Source of the DNA: Leptospira saintgironsiae
GTDB lineage: Bacteria; Spirochaetota; Leptospiria; Leptospirales; Leptospiraceae
NCBI RefSeq assembly: GCF_002811765.1
Contig: NZ_NPDR01000010.1
Location: forward strand, 32,034 to 96,033
Length of the DNA stretch: 64,000 nt
Reading direction: 5' to 3'
Shown here: positions 56,346-64,000 of the stretch, piece after piece
How the letters are laid out: each line of letters begins with the position of its first letter
Position numbering within the stretch: position 1 is the first letter of the stretch
The notes under the pieces: generated by a model
What the model saw: the letters and a program-made list of their open reading frames with translations, nothing else
Databases searched by the model: none
What the model was told of the DNA's origin: nothing
Position numbers and translations under genes: made by a program

Positions 56346-56615
56346 ATGATACAGATCAGCGAAATTCTAAATCTTATTTTTAATACGATTGGTCTTGTTG
56401 CGATATTTACTTTGTATCGGTTCGGACTTATTGCAAAATACAAATATCTATTTTTCGGTTTTGTTTGTATTTGGTTCAGCAGCCTTTTTACGGTATTAGA
56501 AGGTTTCTTTTGGCCCGTCTTTCTGAATTTTCTGGAACATTTCACCTTCCTTTTGTCCGGTGTGTTCTTTCTATTCGGGATTCACATTTATTTTTTAAAA
56601 AAGCGGGAAGTCTGA
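56346..56615 (+). CDS. Small three-helix membrane protein coupled to a histidine kinase
   Basis: An 89-residue protein with three hydrophobic segments (about 8-27, 32-52 and 60-82). Its segments resemble half of a membrane sensor module, similar in size to the two-helix input of the kinase that follows one base later (TGA-A-ATG). It may be a sensor subunit of that kinase; this is inference from position. No family recognised. Confidence 0.55.
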   Translation: MIQISEILNLIFNTIGLVAIFTLYRFGLIAKYKYLFFGFVCIWFSSLFTVLEGFFWPVFLNFLEHFTFLLSGVFFLFGIHIYFLKKREV

Positions 56616-56616
56616 A

Positions 56617-57570
56617 ATGAATTCGATTGTCGCCATGAATCTGGTAACTTTTTTCCTGTACGCGATCGCTTTATTATTTTTAATCCGAAGTATATTAAAA
56701 AAACATGTTTTATTTGGACCAGGCATCTTTGCTGCGGCCGCTCTTTCTACCGGATTTTTCGTTTGTGTTTCCAATTTTTTGGAACATTCAGGTATCAGTG
56801 ATATATTGGACGACTATGAAGGATTTGCGCGAGATCTTTTTGTGATGTTTCTTTTGATCTTTTTATACGTGGATTCCATGCATAGGGAGCAGGCAAAAAG
56901 AGAAAAGGACCAAATACAGATCCAGAATGATCTAAGAGAGAAGGCTCTTTTGCTAACAGAGATACATCATAGAGTAAATAATAATTTGCAGATTGTTTCC
57001 GGGCTTCTTTCCATGCAGGGCACCATGAGAGAGGATGAAAGTATTGCGGAGGCGTTGAGGATCGCTCAAAACCGGATCCAATCCATCGCAAAGATCCATC
57101 AGATCATTTATGATTCCAATAATTTGATCCAAATAGGAGCTTATTCAATTCTGAATTCGGTTATTAAAAATTTAGAAATCACTTACAAAGTGGAATGTAG
57201 CAGAGTTTCAGTATCTAGAGAAATGGATCAAAGTATTACCTTGGATCCGGACCGCGCTATGCCGTTAGGTCTTATACTAAATGAACTTTTAACAAATTCC
57301 CTAAAACATGCGTTTTGCGAAGGGGAAACAGGGGAGATTTTAATCCGTCTAGAACAAGATGATAAATACATAATATTAAGTGTTTCAGATTCTGGAAAAG
57401 GTTTAGAGGATTCTACTCAGAGAAGAAATAGTGGGATCGGAATGAAATTAGTGGAAAGTCTTGTGTTACAAGTCAGAGGAAATGTTCGGGTGGATTCCAG
57501 TCAAGGGACCAATGTCAAAATTTTGATCCCTAAGGAAGGAAAACATAGTTTGGTGTTTTCTATTCCTTGA
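56617..57570 (+). CDS. Membrane histidine kinase, HisKA_2 type
   Basis: A 317-residue kinase with two or three N-terminal membrane helices (to about residue 85), a short linker, and a HisKA_2 domain with EIHHRVNNNLQIVSGLLSMQ (phospho-acceptor His118), followed by a HATPase domain: GLILNELLTNSLKHAF, SVSDSGKGL and GIGMKLVESLV. No response-regulator gene is adjacent. Such kinases often serve general stress or light responses. Confidence 0.88.
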   Translation: MNSIVAMNLVTFFLYAIALLFLIRSILKKHVLFGPGIFAAAALSTGFFVCVSNFLEHSGISDILDDYEGFARDLFVMFLLIFLYVDSMHREQAKREKDQIQIQNDLREKALLLTEIHHRVNNNLQIVSGLLSMQGTMREDESIAEALRIAQNRIQSIAKIHQIIYDSNNLIQIGAYSILNSVIKNLEITYKVECSRVSVSREMDQSITLDPDRAMPLGLILNELLTNSLKHAFCEGETGEILIRLEQDDKYIILSVSDSGKGLEDSTQRRNSGIGMKLVESLVLQVRGNVRVDSSQGTNVKILIPKEGKHSLVFSIP

Positions 57571-57586
57571 AGAAATTTTAAGAATT

Positions 57587-59839
57587 TTAATCTATCAAAT
57601 CCCTAAAACTAATCCCATCTAGATCTTTCTGCAGAGAAGTTTCTGCCTTATCCATTTTTTCTCGAACCTTATCAGGATATACATGGAAAGAAGGATCTTC
57701 TTTTAAAAGTGGCTCCGGTATCCTACGATAAAAATCTCCCAGAGTCAGATCTTCTCCTGAAACCACTGGCAACCAGGCTCCGCCTTCATTTGTTTCTACG
57801 AGTAGTCCTACTTCGGATAATGTTTTAGTAAGTCTAGGAATTTCTTCTGTATGAAGTCCCGATTTGATAGCAAGATCTGCATTTCGGGGAGCGATCTTGC
57901 TTTCTTTTTGGACGGAATAGACCGCTTTTAAGACTCCGATCAGCTTTCTGAATTCGTAACTAAAGGAAGTATGATGCTCTTCTATCAATTGGAATGGTGC
58001 GTAATATCTTTCCGGATATTGCACACAGGCTGTTACTTCTGCTCCGAATAGAACGATCAATGATAATGAATACACTCCGATCAAGAAAATAGGAATAGAG
58101 GCGAGTGCCTTATATACGATCATTGTGGTTTCGGAGAAGGATGTGATATAAACTTGGAATCCATACAGGAAGATTAAAAAAATCACACTTGTAAAACCGG
58201 CTCCCCAAGAAGAAGCCCTGATCGGAACTTTGGTGTTCGGTATTAATGTGAATAAAGCCAAGAAGAATAACCAGATCCCTATCAAAGGGAAGAAGAATTT
58301 TAGAATATTATAAGGTGAGAAAACGGACTCTCCTCCTTGTAGGATGATTGTTTCGTATTTAACATCCTTATATTCTGAAAGACTGATCTTTTTATATTCT
58401 CCAATATTCAATAATCTGAATCTTCCATTCTCGCTTCTGTCCAATAGGCCGGAGGCGAATACTTTTCCTTTAGCGGGAATGTAAAAAGTATTCCAATGTT
58501 CTCCGCCATCTATGGAAACCAAAATGTTTCCGAGAGCATCCAGAAGGAAAATGTCTGCGGACTCTTCGTTTTCGATGGACCAAACTTTAGTGAAAGTATA
58601 TCTTTTATGGCTTAGGTTTTTCCATGAGTAGCCGCCGTCTTCCGTTTTGAAAACTGAACCTCTTTCTCCTGTTACAAAAAGTTCTCCCGGTTTGATCCTA
58701 TGAATATCTTTTAAACCATGACCAGTGATCTTAGTGGCATTCCAGGTATAACCGCCATCTTCACTTTTCCAAACATTTCCATCCTCATCTACAATGTATC
58801 CAAGGTAAGGTTCTGGAAAATAAACTCGATTTGCGCGTATTTTAAGAACATTTGTGAATACTGGTTTGTAACTTCTTCCTTGCGTGAAAAAGTGTAGGAC
58901 TTCTCCGTTAGAGAAGATTAAATAAAAATTCCCTTCATTGATATATTCGAAATCTTTAAAATTTGTATTGTCGAAATAGATTGCATTCCATACGGATCCA
59001 TCTACAGGTTTAGATAGAAATAATCCTTTTTCGGAAAGTGCGTATACTTTCCCGTCTTTGATAGAAACTCGAACAAAATTTTCCTTGGAGATGTCTGGCT
59101 TTTCGCAGAAGTCTACACGAACTCCGAAAGAATCCAAGCAGCGAATATTTTTAAGATCGATGTCTTTTTCATCCAGATAATAGTCTTGTTTGAGACCTGA
59201 ATCCATTCGAAAGAGTGTTCCATTTTCACCAGAGATCCAGATATGGTTTTCAAGATCCTTGTCCATGCTCAGATAATGTGGAGGGCGAAATACATCTGTC
59301 ACTTTTTTGGCCAGATTATCTCCTATCACAAGAAGTAGAGGCCCAATAGATAGAACGAAAAAGTAAAATACGAATTCTTGCAGAACGGATCTTTTTTCTT
59401 CTATTCTCCAAATGGAATTAAAGGAATTTTCTAAAGATCTTAATACTGTGGTTGCGGAGAATACTAAAAGAATAAAACCGATTGCACCGATTTGTCTGGC
59501 TGCATCAATCAATTCTCCTAAAGTATCCAAGTAAGGATTGATATCCAGGTTGATATTACTTACTAAGAAAAATGCATTAATTTTATCGAATATTTCTTCC
59601 TTACGATTGTCCAGTCCAGAGGTGATTGTCAAAAGAGAAAGAGCCACGACAAGCATTGGGATCAAAGAAACGATTGTGGTATAAGAAATACCGGAAGCCT
59701 TGATAAGGCATTCGTCTTTGACAAAACGATATGCGGAGGCGGCTAAAACACGGACTGTAAAGTTTAGTTTTCGTCCTAAACCTGCGTCCGGAATATAATC
59801 AAAAAATCTACTATACTTTGTATTTGGATGAGAATTCAT
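57587..59839 (-). CDS. YihY/BrkB membrane protein with an inserted beta-propeller
   Basis: The 750-residue protein has the YihY fold at both ends: GISYTTIVSLIPMLVVALSL and SATTVLRSLENSFNSIW before, and WGAGFTSVIFLIFLYGFQVY and SLIVLFGAEVTACVQYPERY after, about six membrane helices. Between residues ~187 and ~505 is a soluble insert of about 320 residues with three BNR/Asp-box motifs (SEDGGYTW 359-366, TEDGGYSW 399-406, SIDGGEHW 442-449), a Ycf48-like propeller. The insert most likely lies outside the membrane. YihY members normally have ~290 residues; a ~115-residue winged-helix-like tail follows. The protein's role is unknown. Confidence 0.85.
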   Translation of the reverse strand: MNSHPNTKYSRFFDYIPDAGLGRKLNFTVRVLAASAYRFVKDECLIKASGISYTTIVSLIPMLVVALSLLTITSGLDNRKEEIFDKINAFFLVSNINLDINPYLDTLGELIDAARQIGAIGFILLVFSATTVLRSLENSFNSIWRIEEKRSVLQEFVFYFFVLSIGPLLLVIGDNLAKKVTDVFRPPHYLSMDKDLENHIWISGENGTLFRMDSGLKQDYYLDEKDIDLKNIRCLDSFGVRVDFCEKPDISKENFVRVSIKDGKVYALSEKGLFLSKPVDGSVWNAIYFDNTNFKDFEYINEGNFYLIFSNGEVLHFFTQGRSYKPVFTNVLKIRANRVYFPEPYLGYIVDEDGNVWKSEDGGYTWNATKITGHGLKDIHRIKPGELFVTGERGSVFKTEDGGYSWKNLSHKRYTFTKVWSIENEESADIFLLDALGNILVSIDGGEHWNTFYIPAKGKVFASGLLDRSENGRFRLLNIGEYKKISLSEYKDVKYETIILQGGESVFSPYNILKFFFPLIGIWLFFLALFTLIPNTKVPIRASSWGAGFTSVIFLIFLYGFQVYITSFSETTMIVYKALASIPIFLIGVYSLSLIVLFGAEVTACVQYPERYYAPFQLIEEHHTSFSYEFRKLIGVLKAVYSVQKESKIAPRNADLAIKSGLHTEEIPRLTKTLSEVGLLVETNEGGAWLPVVSGEDLTLGDFYRRIPEPLLKEDPSFHVYPDKVREKMDKAETSLQKDLDGISFRDLID

Positions 59840-60729
59840 TTCTTAATCGCATAATGCACCATAGAAGAAGTGAGTGGTATTCCTTTTTTGGAAAGTTTAC
59901 TTTTGAAATGGTAGAAAGAGATCCGAAACCATTTTAAATAATCCTTCCAGCCTGAAAAACTTCCCCTTGATTTTAAAAGTTTAGCGGAAAGAGGGAAGTC
60001 CACTCCGAGGTAAGTAATCTGTCTTTCGAATCCTCTTATGGCAAGAATTTTCCGCAGGATTTTTGCAGAATAATAATACACATGGCCAGGCAAATAATAG
60101 TGATAATTTTTGCCTGCTTCTATCGCCTGCCAGGCTTCGAAATTTGCGGTCTGTATCAGGAGTAATCCTCCTGGTTTTAAGACCTTCGCAAGTTTATTGA
60201 ATACTTCTTTTGGGTTTTCTAAATGTTCTATCACTTCAATGAGTGTGATTACATCAAAGAAATTTTCAGGAAGATCCGCATCTAAGAATTGGCCTTGCCA
60301 AACTTTGAAACCTCTCGCCTCTGCTTGTTTGGCGGAGAAGGGAGAAATTTCCACACCATAGGGTACAAATCCTTTTTCTTTAGCGCATTCTAAAAAACCA
60401 CCGAAGGAACAACCAATATCTAAGAAGTTTCCAGAAGATTTGAACTTAGAAATATTTTTTAAACGAGCAAACCAAACATAACGATCAAATTTTTCTGTCT
60501 GTCTCTCGTCTCTATAAGTGAACTCTTGGTTACCTGTATAATATTCTTCAGTGTATAATGACTCAGGTTCGGGTCTGGGAAATTGGGCTTGGAATCCGCA
60601 GGTTTTGCAAGTTTGGATAGAAAGATCGAAGTTTCCGAATTCGGATCTATAAAGAGGTTCCCAATTGCAGTCCCCGCCCAGGGGACATTCTTCTTGGATT
60701 ATTTTTTGGCGAGAAAGATCCAATGACAA
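59836..60729 (-). CDS. SAM-dependent methyltransferase with N-terminal zinc-ribbon-like cysteines
   Basis: A 297-residue enzyme. C15, C21, C41 and C44 form a probable zinc site as in methyltransferases that modify sugars or polyketides. The Rossmann core has motif I FLDIGCSFGGFLECAKEKG, post-I GVEISPFSA and VITLIEVIEHLENPKEVF, LKPGGLLLIQTAN. The C-terminal ~80 residues are the basic region seen in sugar C-/O-methyltransferase-like proteins. Four-base overlap with the downstream YihY-type gene and 31-base overlap with the upstream methyltransferase gene. Confidence 0.8.
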   Translation of the reverse strand: MSLDLSRQKIIQEECPLGGDCNWEPLYRSEFGNFDLSIQTCKTCGFQAQFPRPEPESLYTEEYYTGNQEFTYRDERQTEKFDRYVWFARLKNISKFKSSGNFLDIGCSFGGFLECAKEKGFVPYGVEISPFSAKQAEARGFKVWQGQFLDADLPENFFDVITLIEVIEHLENPKEVFNKLAKVLKPGGLLLIQTANFEAWQAIEAGKNYHYYLPGHVYYYSAKILRKILAIRGFERQITYLGVDFPLSAKLLKSRGSFSGWKDYLKWFRISFYHFKSKLSKKGIPLTSSMVHYAIKK

Positions 60730-61334
60730 ATCCTCTCATCCAATTTTCCTAATGGAGTTCTCTCCGTATAACCAATCTCAAAGGAAGAGAAATTTTGAAG
60801 AAGGTTTTGTACATCTTCTTTGGAATAGAACCAGGTAGCGCCACCGGCAAGATCCGCAGTTCCTATTTTACCTTTTTCTGCTTTAAGATGAGTGTCACCT
60901 TCTGCTCTTACGGAAGCGGCAAGATATCCACCTTTTTTTAAAATTCGAAAGGTATCATCTAACATAGATTTTGCGAGATTGGGAGAATTATAATGTAGAA
61001 CTCCCCAGCTTACAATAAGATCAAATTCTTCATCTGCAAAAGGATAGGGAGGAGAATTTAGCAAAAAAGTTTTAACCCAAGGATAAGATTCTTTAACTGA
61101 TTGGATAGAATTTTCGCTGTAATCTGCAGCAGACACTTCATATCCGAAATCTTTTAAAAGAACACAATGTCTTCCTGAACCGGTACCAAAATCCAGAGCT
61201 TTGGGAGAAGTAGAAGACGCAGGGAACTTAGAGATCATACGAACTAAGTTTTCATCCGGATAAGAAAGTTTTGCTTTAGGTCTTGTATAATGAGTTTCCC
61301 AAGCTTCTTTGGAAGGATGATCAGCGGGCTTCAT
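60699..61334 (-). CDS. Class I SAM-dependent methyltransferase
   Basis: A 211-residue UbiE/Tam-like methyltransferase: motif I ALDFGTGSGRHCVLLKDFG, motif II VSAADYSENSI, IVSWGVLHYN and LKKGGYLAASVR. Substrate unknown. Overlaps the ATP-grasp gene by 14 bases and the next methyltransferase gene by 31, so all three are translated from one message. Confidence 0.8.
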   Translation of the reverse strand: MKPADHPSKEAWETHYTRPKAKLSYPDENLVRMISKFPASSTSPKALDFGTGSGRHCVLLKDFGYEVSAADYSENSIQSVKESYPWVKTFLLNSPPYPFADEEFDLIVSWGVLHYNSPNLAKSMLDDTFRILKKGGYLAASVRAEGDTHLKAEKGKIGTADLAGGATWFYSKEDVQNLLQNFSSFEIGYTERTPLGKLDERICHWIFLAKK

Positions 61335-62571
61335 ATTCCGCCTTCAAACGATTTTTAACGGAACCATTCCATTCTTCTTCTGAAGAAGATGCCTTTGATC
61401 TTAAACAAAGAACTCTTGTTCTTGTTTCATTTCCCAAAGAAGTATCCAGTTTCGTACCAAGCTCTTTTAAGTTCTGATTGAAAAGAATTGTTTCTCCAGA
61501 ATTTGTAGGAAAATTTTCCAAAGATTTTAGAACGGAAACTCCTCTGGGCGGAATATCAAAACGAACTTGAGATTTTAGTTTTTTAGGAATTTCTAAACTA
61601 GAAGGAGGAGGAGTAATTGATTCTCCTACCAAAAGTTTTACTAAGTTAGTGAAATAATCGTAACCTGAATAACCAGGAACAAGAACATCCGCGAGATATT
61701 CACCGCCAACTTCTGGAGCGGCTTCAATTAATACAAGATCCCCATTTTCGTCCGATCTGAATTCAGCTACAAACGGACAATTTTTCAGACCAGTTGCCTT
61801 AACAATCGCCCTGCATAACATCTTGATCTCACCTTCCAATTCGGATTTAGGAAAGGGTAAACGATGAGCAGCTTCTAAAAAAGGAGGAAAAGAAGAAGTT
61901 TCCTTCAAGGAAATATTCACTAGATGAAAATCAGAATCATCAACTAATCCCAAAACAGTATATTCAGGACCTGGAATATACTCTTCCAAAAGCCAGGTTT
62001 CAGGATGAGGAGAATTGGCGGCAGTTTTTGATTTTGGCTGTTTTTTAGGAGAAATTACATTAGAAATCGATTTTAGATCTGAATCTGATTCCACGAGTTG
62101 GATTCCGGACTTGCCACTGCCTTGGCTCGGTTTTAAGATCCAAGGATAAGGAAAGGATTTAGACTTTGCTTTTATCTCAGAAGAAGGAATTTCTCTCGGA
62201 ACCCTGATACCTTTTGGGGCTAAGGTCTCTTTTAAAATTTGTTTATCAGAAAATTTTAATACAGATTCTGTGCTTGCATATTTTAGTTTTAATTTTTCAG
62301 CAAGATAGGCTGTGCTATAAGTTGCTTTGCCGAAGGATCTTGTACCGAGCCCGATGATCGGAGTGGGGAGGGGATTTTCGGCGACTGCTCTTAAGATCCT
62401 TCTGTATTCGAAGGTGGATTCGATGATTCTTAGGCTCGCCATCGCGAAACCTGGTGCCTTATCGTTTTTGTCTACTGCGGCTACTTCCAAGCCAAGGGCT
62501 CTTGCCGCAGAAATTAAGGGTACCTGGTTTTTGCCGGCTCCTAAGGAGAGAAAATACCCTTTTTTCTTCAT
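61321..62571 (-). CDS. ATP-grasp ligase of unknown substrate
   Basis: A 416-residue enzyme. The N-terminal Rossmann-like domain begins MKKKGYFLSLGAGKNQVPLISAA; a DKNDKAPGFAMA segment is the pattern of PurK/CarB-like or L-amino-acid ligases. The ATP-grasp core has SDKQILKETLAPKGIRVP, the glycine loop KPSQGSGKSGI, an EEYIPGPEYTVLGLV strand and the metal site ...LIEAAPEVGGEYLADVLVPGYSGYDYF. It probably joins a carboxylate to an amine or sugar. Head of the operon with two methyltransferases and the YihY-type protein. Confidence 0.82.
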   Translation of the reverse strand: MKKKGYFLSLGAGKNQVPLISAARALGLEVAAVDKNDKAPGFAMASLRIIESTFEYRRILRAVAENPLPTPIIGLGTRSFGKATYSTAYLAEKLKLKYASTESVLKFSDKQILKETLAPKGIRVPREIPSSEIKAKSKSFPYPWILKPSQGSGKSGIQLVESDSDLKSISNVISPKKQPKSKTAANSPHPETWLLEEYIPGPEYTVLGLVDDSDFHLVNISLKETSSFPPFLEAAHRLPFPKSELEGEIKMLCRAIVKATGLKNCPFVAEFRSDENGDLVLIEAAPEVGGEYLADVLVPGYSGYDYFTNLVKLLVGESITPPPSSLEIPKKLKSQVRFDIPPRGVSVLKSLENFPTNSGETILFNQNLKELGTKLDTSLGNETRTRVLCLRSKASSSEEEWNGSVKNRLKAEYEAR

Positions 62572-62640
62572 CCTCTGGATAGATAGCCCTCAGAAGAAGA
62601 GATGTCAAAGGTTTTTTAGGAATGAGACAAAATCCGCCTT

Positions 62641-62740
62641 CTCTGTAGGAACTCCAACAGGGTTGTAGAGGGCGGCCCCCGCCCGAGTTTGGGTGGTGGA
62701 GGAGGGCCCGTGGGAGGTTGCTCCCAAGCTCTATATCATA
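62641..62740. repeat. GC-rich dispersed repeat with palindromic end (copy 2, inverted relative to copy 1)
   Basis: It begins with the palindrome TGTAGGAACTCCAACA (62644-62659), then a run of GGCGGCCCCCGCCCG, GGTGGTGGAGGAGGGC and GTGGGAGG. The reverse complement matches 16865-16941 block by block. The spacer 62572-63059 (488 bases) has no convincing gene; ORFs across it are in-frame extensions of flgF. Confidence 0.55.
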
Positions 62741-62869
62741 GAATTTTCAAATGATCAACTCTGGTTCCTACTCATTTGGGATGGAATGTAGATTCTGGAT
62801 TCCGCGCAAAATCCTGGTCTGGAATAAGATTTTCCGAATCACTGTTCCGCCAGGGATGCGAAGGGCTTG

Positions 62870-62937
62870 TCCCACCGAAGGTGGGATGAGGCGGACTCGC
62901 CGAATCCGTAGCAGCCCGGTCCCGCCCCTGGGGCGGG
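62870..62937. repeat. Cluster of GC-rich hairpins upstream of flgF
   Basis: TCCCACC-GAA-GGTGGGA (62870-62886), GGCG-GACT-CGCC (62890-62901) and CCCGCCCC-T-GGGGCGGG (62921-62937) lie side by side in DNA much richer in G+C than the neighbours. A strong RNA structure would form in any transcript. Confidence 0.55.
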
Positions 62938-63059
62938 AGGCGGCCAAACTCTTTTTGAAATGGGGAGGAACTCCTTCTTATTTTTTCTTTTTATGTCTTC
63001 AAAAGCGTAATGGGATTTTTGAAAAACTCCGATCCTTAAGTAGAGCAGGAGAAAGAAGA

Positions 63060-63923
63060 ATGTTAAGAGGAATGTACACCGGATCCAACGGAATGATCGT
63101 ACAGCAGACGCGCATGGACGTGATCTCCAATAATCTTGCGAACGTGGACAAGACGGCATTCAAAAGGGACACAACGTTGTTCAAAACTTTCCCTGAACTT
63201 TTGATCCATAGATTCAACGAGGACGGTGTAGGCAAGGTGCCTATGGGTTCCTTCGATACTGCTCCTGTGGTCGGCAAACTTGGGTTAGGCGCAGAAGTTA
63301 ACGAAATTTATACAAGATTCGAACAAGGTGCTGTGAAGAAGACAGACAATCCTTTCGACATGATGTTGCAAGATAGACCTGGCACTGAACATCCTGCTTT
63401 CTTCAGCATTTTAACTAATAGAGGGGAAAGACTTTCTCGTTCCGGAGCATTCGTTTTGGATACGAGTGGTTATCTAGTGACTCCTCAAGGTTTTCCTTTG
63501 ATGGGAGAGAATGGCCCGATCAAAGTTGCTCGCGGTAATTTTTTAATTAGAGAGAATGGAGAAGTTTGGATCAACGGTGAGATCGGTAATGATCCTCGTA
63601 ATTCTACTGGTACCGATAAGAATAAATTTGAAACTCCTGTTCTTTTAGATCGTATTAAGATCCGCACTGTTGAAAATCCTCGTCACTTGGATAAAGAAGG
63701 GGATTCATTCTATAATGATACTCCTGAGTCAGGTGAACCAAGACCTTTTCTTTTGGAAGAAGAACCAAATCTTCTTCAAGGTTATTTAGAAGCTTCTAAT
63801 GTAAGTGTTGTGACCGAAATGGTGGAAATGATAGAAGTGAACCGCTCTTACGAAGCAAATCAGAAAACTGTGCAGACTCAAGATCAGATGTTAGGCAAAC
63901 TTCTGAATGATGTTCTGAGATAG
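63060..63923 (+). CDS. flgF: Flagellar basal-body rod protein FlgF-like
   Basis: A 287-residue rod protein with the N-terminal motif [37 protein letters not shown], a central variable region longer than in FlgG (including [15 protein letters not shown]), and the polymerising C-terminal helix [33 protein letters not shown] 63060 is preceded by AGGAGA at the right distance; the longer frame from 62751 crosses the GC-rich repeats and is not used. It lies 12 kb from flgG. Spirochaetal annotation also uses FlhO for this type. Confidence 0.82.
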   Translation: MLRGMYTGSNGMIVQQTRMDVISNNLANVDKTAFKRDTTLFKTFPELLIHRFNEDGVGKVPMGSFDTAPVVGKLGLGAEVNEIYTRFEQGAVKKTDNPFDMMLQDRPGTEHPAFFSILTNRGERLSRSGAFVLDTSGYLVTPQGFPLMGENGPIKVARGNFLIRENGEVWINGEIGNDPRNSTGTDKNKFETPVLLDRIKIRTVENPRHLDKEGDSFYNDTPESGEPRPFLLEEEPNLLQGYLEASNVSVVTEMVEMIEVNRSYEANQKTVQTQDQMLGKLLNDVLR

Positions 63924-63933
63924 TAATTTATTA

Positions 63934-63962
63934 TTGACAATCCGCACATATCTCGGTATTTT
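63934..63962 (+). promoter_or_regulatory. Sigma-70-like promoter after flgF
   Basis: TTGACA and TATTTT are spaced by 17 bases, starting 11 bases after the flgF stop and pointing to a gene beyond the window. Confidence 0.5.
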
Positions 63963-64000
63963 TGTTTTCAACTCGGAAGCAGAAGAAGTTAAGGAATCTT

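Noticed and set aside
62751..63059. 103-residue N-terminal extension of the flgF-like protein
   Set aside because: It crosses GC-rich hairpins and resembles no rod protein; a strong ribosome-binding site and the conserved MLRGMYTG start at 63060.

Overview
The window is a stretch of a spirochaete chromosome, almost certainly Leptospira. The evidence is a periplasmic-type flagellar gene set (flgG-flgA-flgH-flgI-flgJ plus a separate flgF-like gene), lipoproteins with relaxed spirochaetal lipoboxes, a probable DUF1564-type protein, a futalosine-pathway menaquinone gene (mqnC), and AT-leaning codon use with a fair share of TTG and GTG starts. I cannot name the species. No rRNA, tRNA, CRISPR array, insertion sequence or prophage was seen. 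Gene density is high, with many 1-4 base ATGA-type overlaps.

Layout, left to right. 1-5.4 kb: the 3' end of mqnC, a small lipoprotein, a diguanylate cyclase, a TetR-led membrane-protein operon with a palindromic operator, a GerMN lipoprotein-like protein and a HAD phosphatase. 5.4-8.6 kb: a tightly coupled three-gene operon (lysine 2,3-aminomutase-like radical SAM enzyme, Ddl-like ATP-grasp ligase, haem-oxygenase-like diiron enzyme) that looks like a small, possibly undescribed pathway for a lysine-derived product. 8.6-22.8 kb: DCC protein, N-acetylglutamate synthase-like protein, THUMP methyltransferase with an RS/RG-like repeat tail, bacterioferritin, a thiolase homologue without its cysteines, a heptosyltransferase, PepP, an M20 amidohydrolase, a PQQ-type sugar dehydrogenase lipoprotein, a double-length ThyX, and an aldo/keto reductase-TetR pair.

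22.8-33.9 kb: a lone CzcA-type RND pump, methyltransferase/class III cyclase/GT-C operon, the arsenosugar operon (DUF4395, AhpD-like, arsS), a lipoprotein, and a divergent TetR/nitroreductase pair. 33.9-44 kb: a complete kdpFABCDE potassium-uptake operon (with a 27-codon TTG-started kdpF and a candidate KdpE direct repeat), converging on a CPA2 cation/proton antiporter; together these form a potassium import/export block. 44-46.7 kb: a class D beta-lactamase-like lipoprotein lacking key lysines, a membrane protein and a solitary DNA methyltransferase. 46.8-50.8 kb: flagellar rod/ring genes. 50.8-55.7 kb: a TetR-controlled aromatic meta-cleavage cluster (flavin hydroxylase, extradiol dioxygenase, FAH-family hydrolase) ending in a decayed SDR pseudogene. 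55.8-62.6 kb: DUF2721 protein, a histidine kinase with a small membrane partner, and a four-gene minus-strand operon (ATP-grasp, two methyltransferases, and a YihY/BrkB protein with a beta-propeller inserted in its membrane domain). 62.6-64 kb: GC-rich repeat-bearing spacer and the flgF-like gene.

Intergenic space carries a dispersed palindrome family (consensus TGTWGGA-2 nt-TCCWACA) and a longer GC-rich repeat seen at 16.9 and 62.7 kb in opposite orientations. Domain assignments are from reading the translated sequences by eye; no database search was run.
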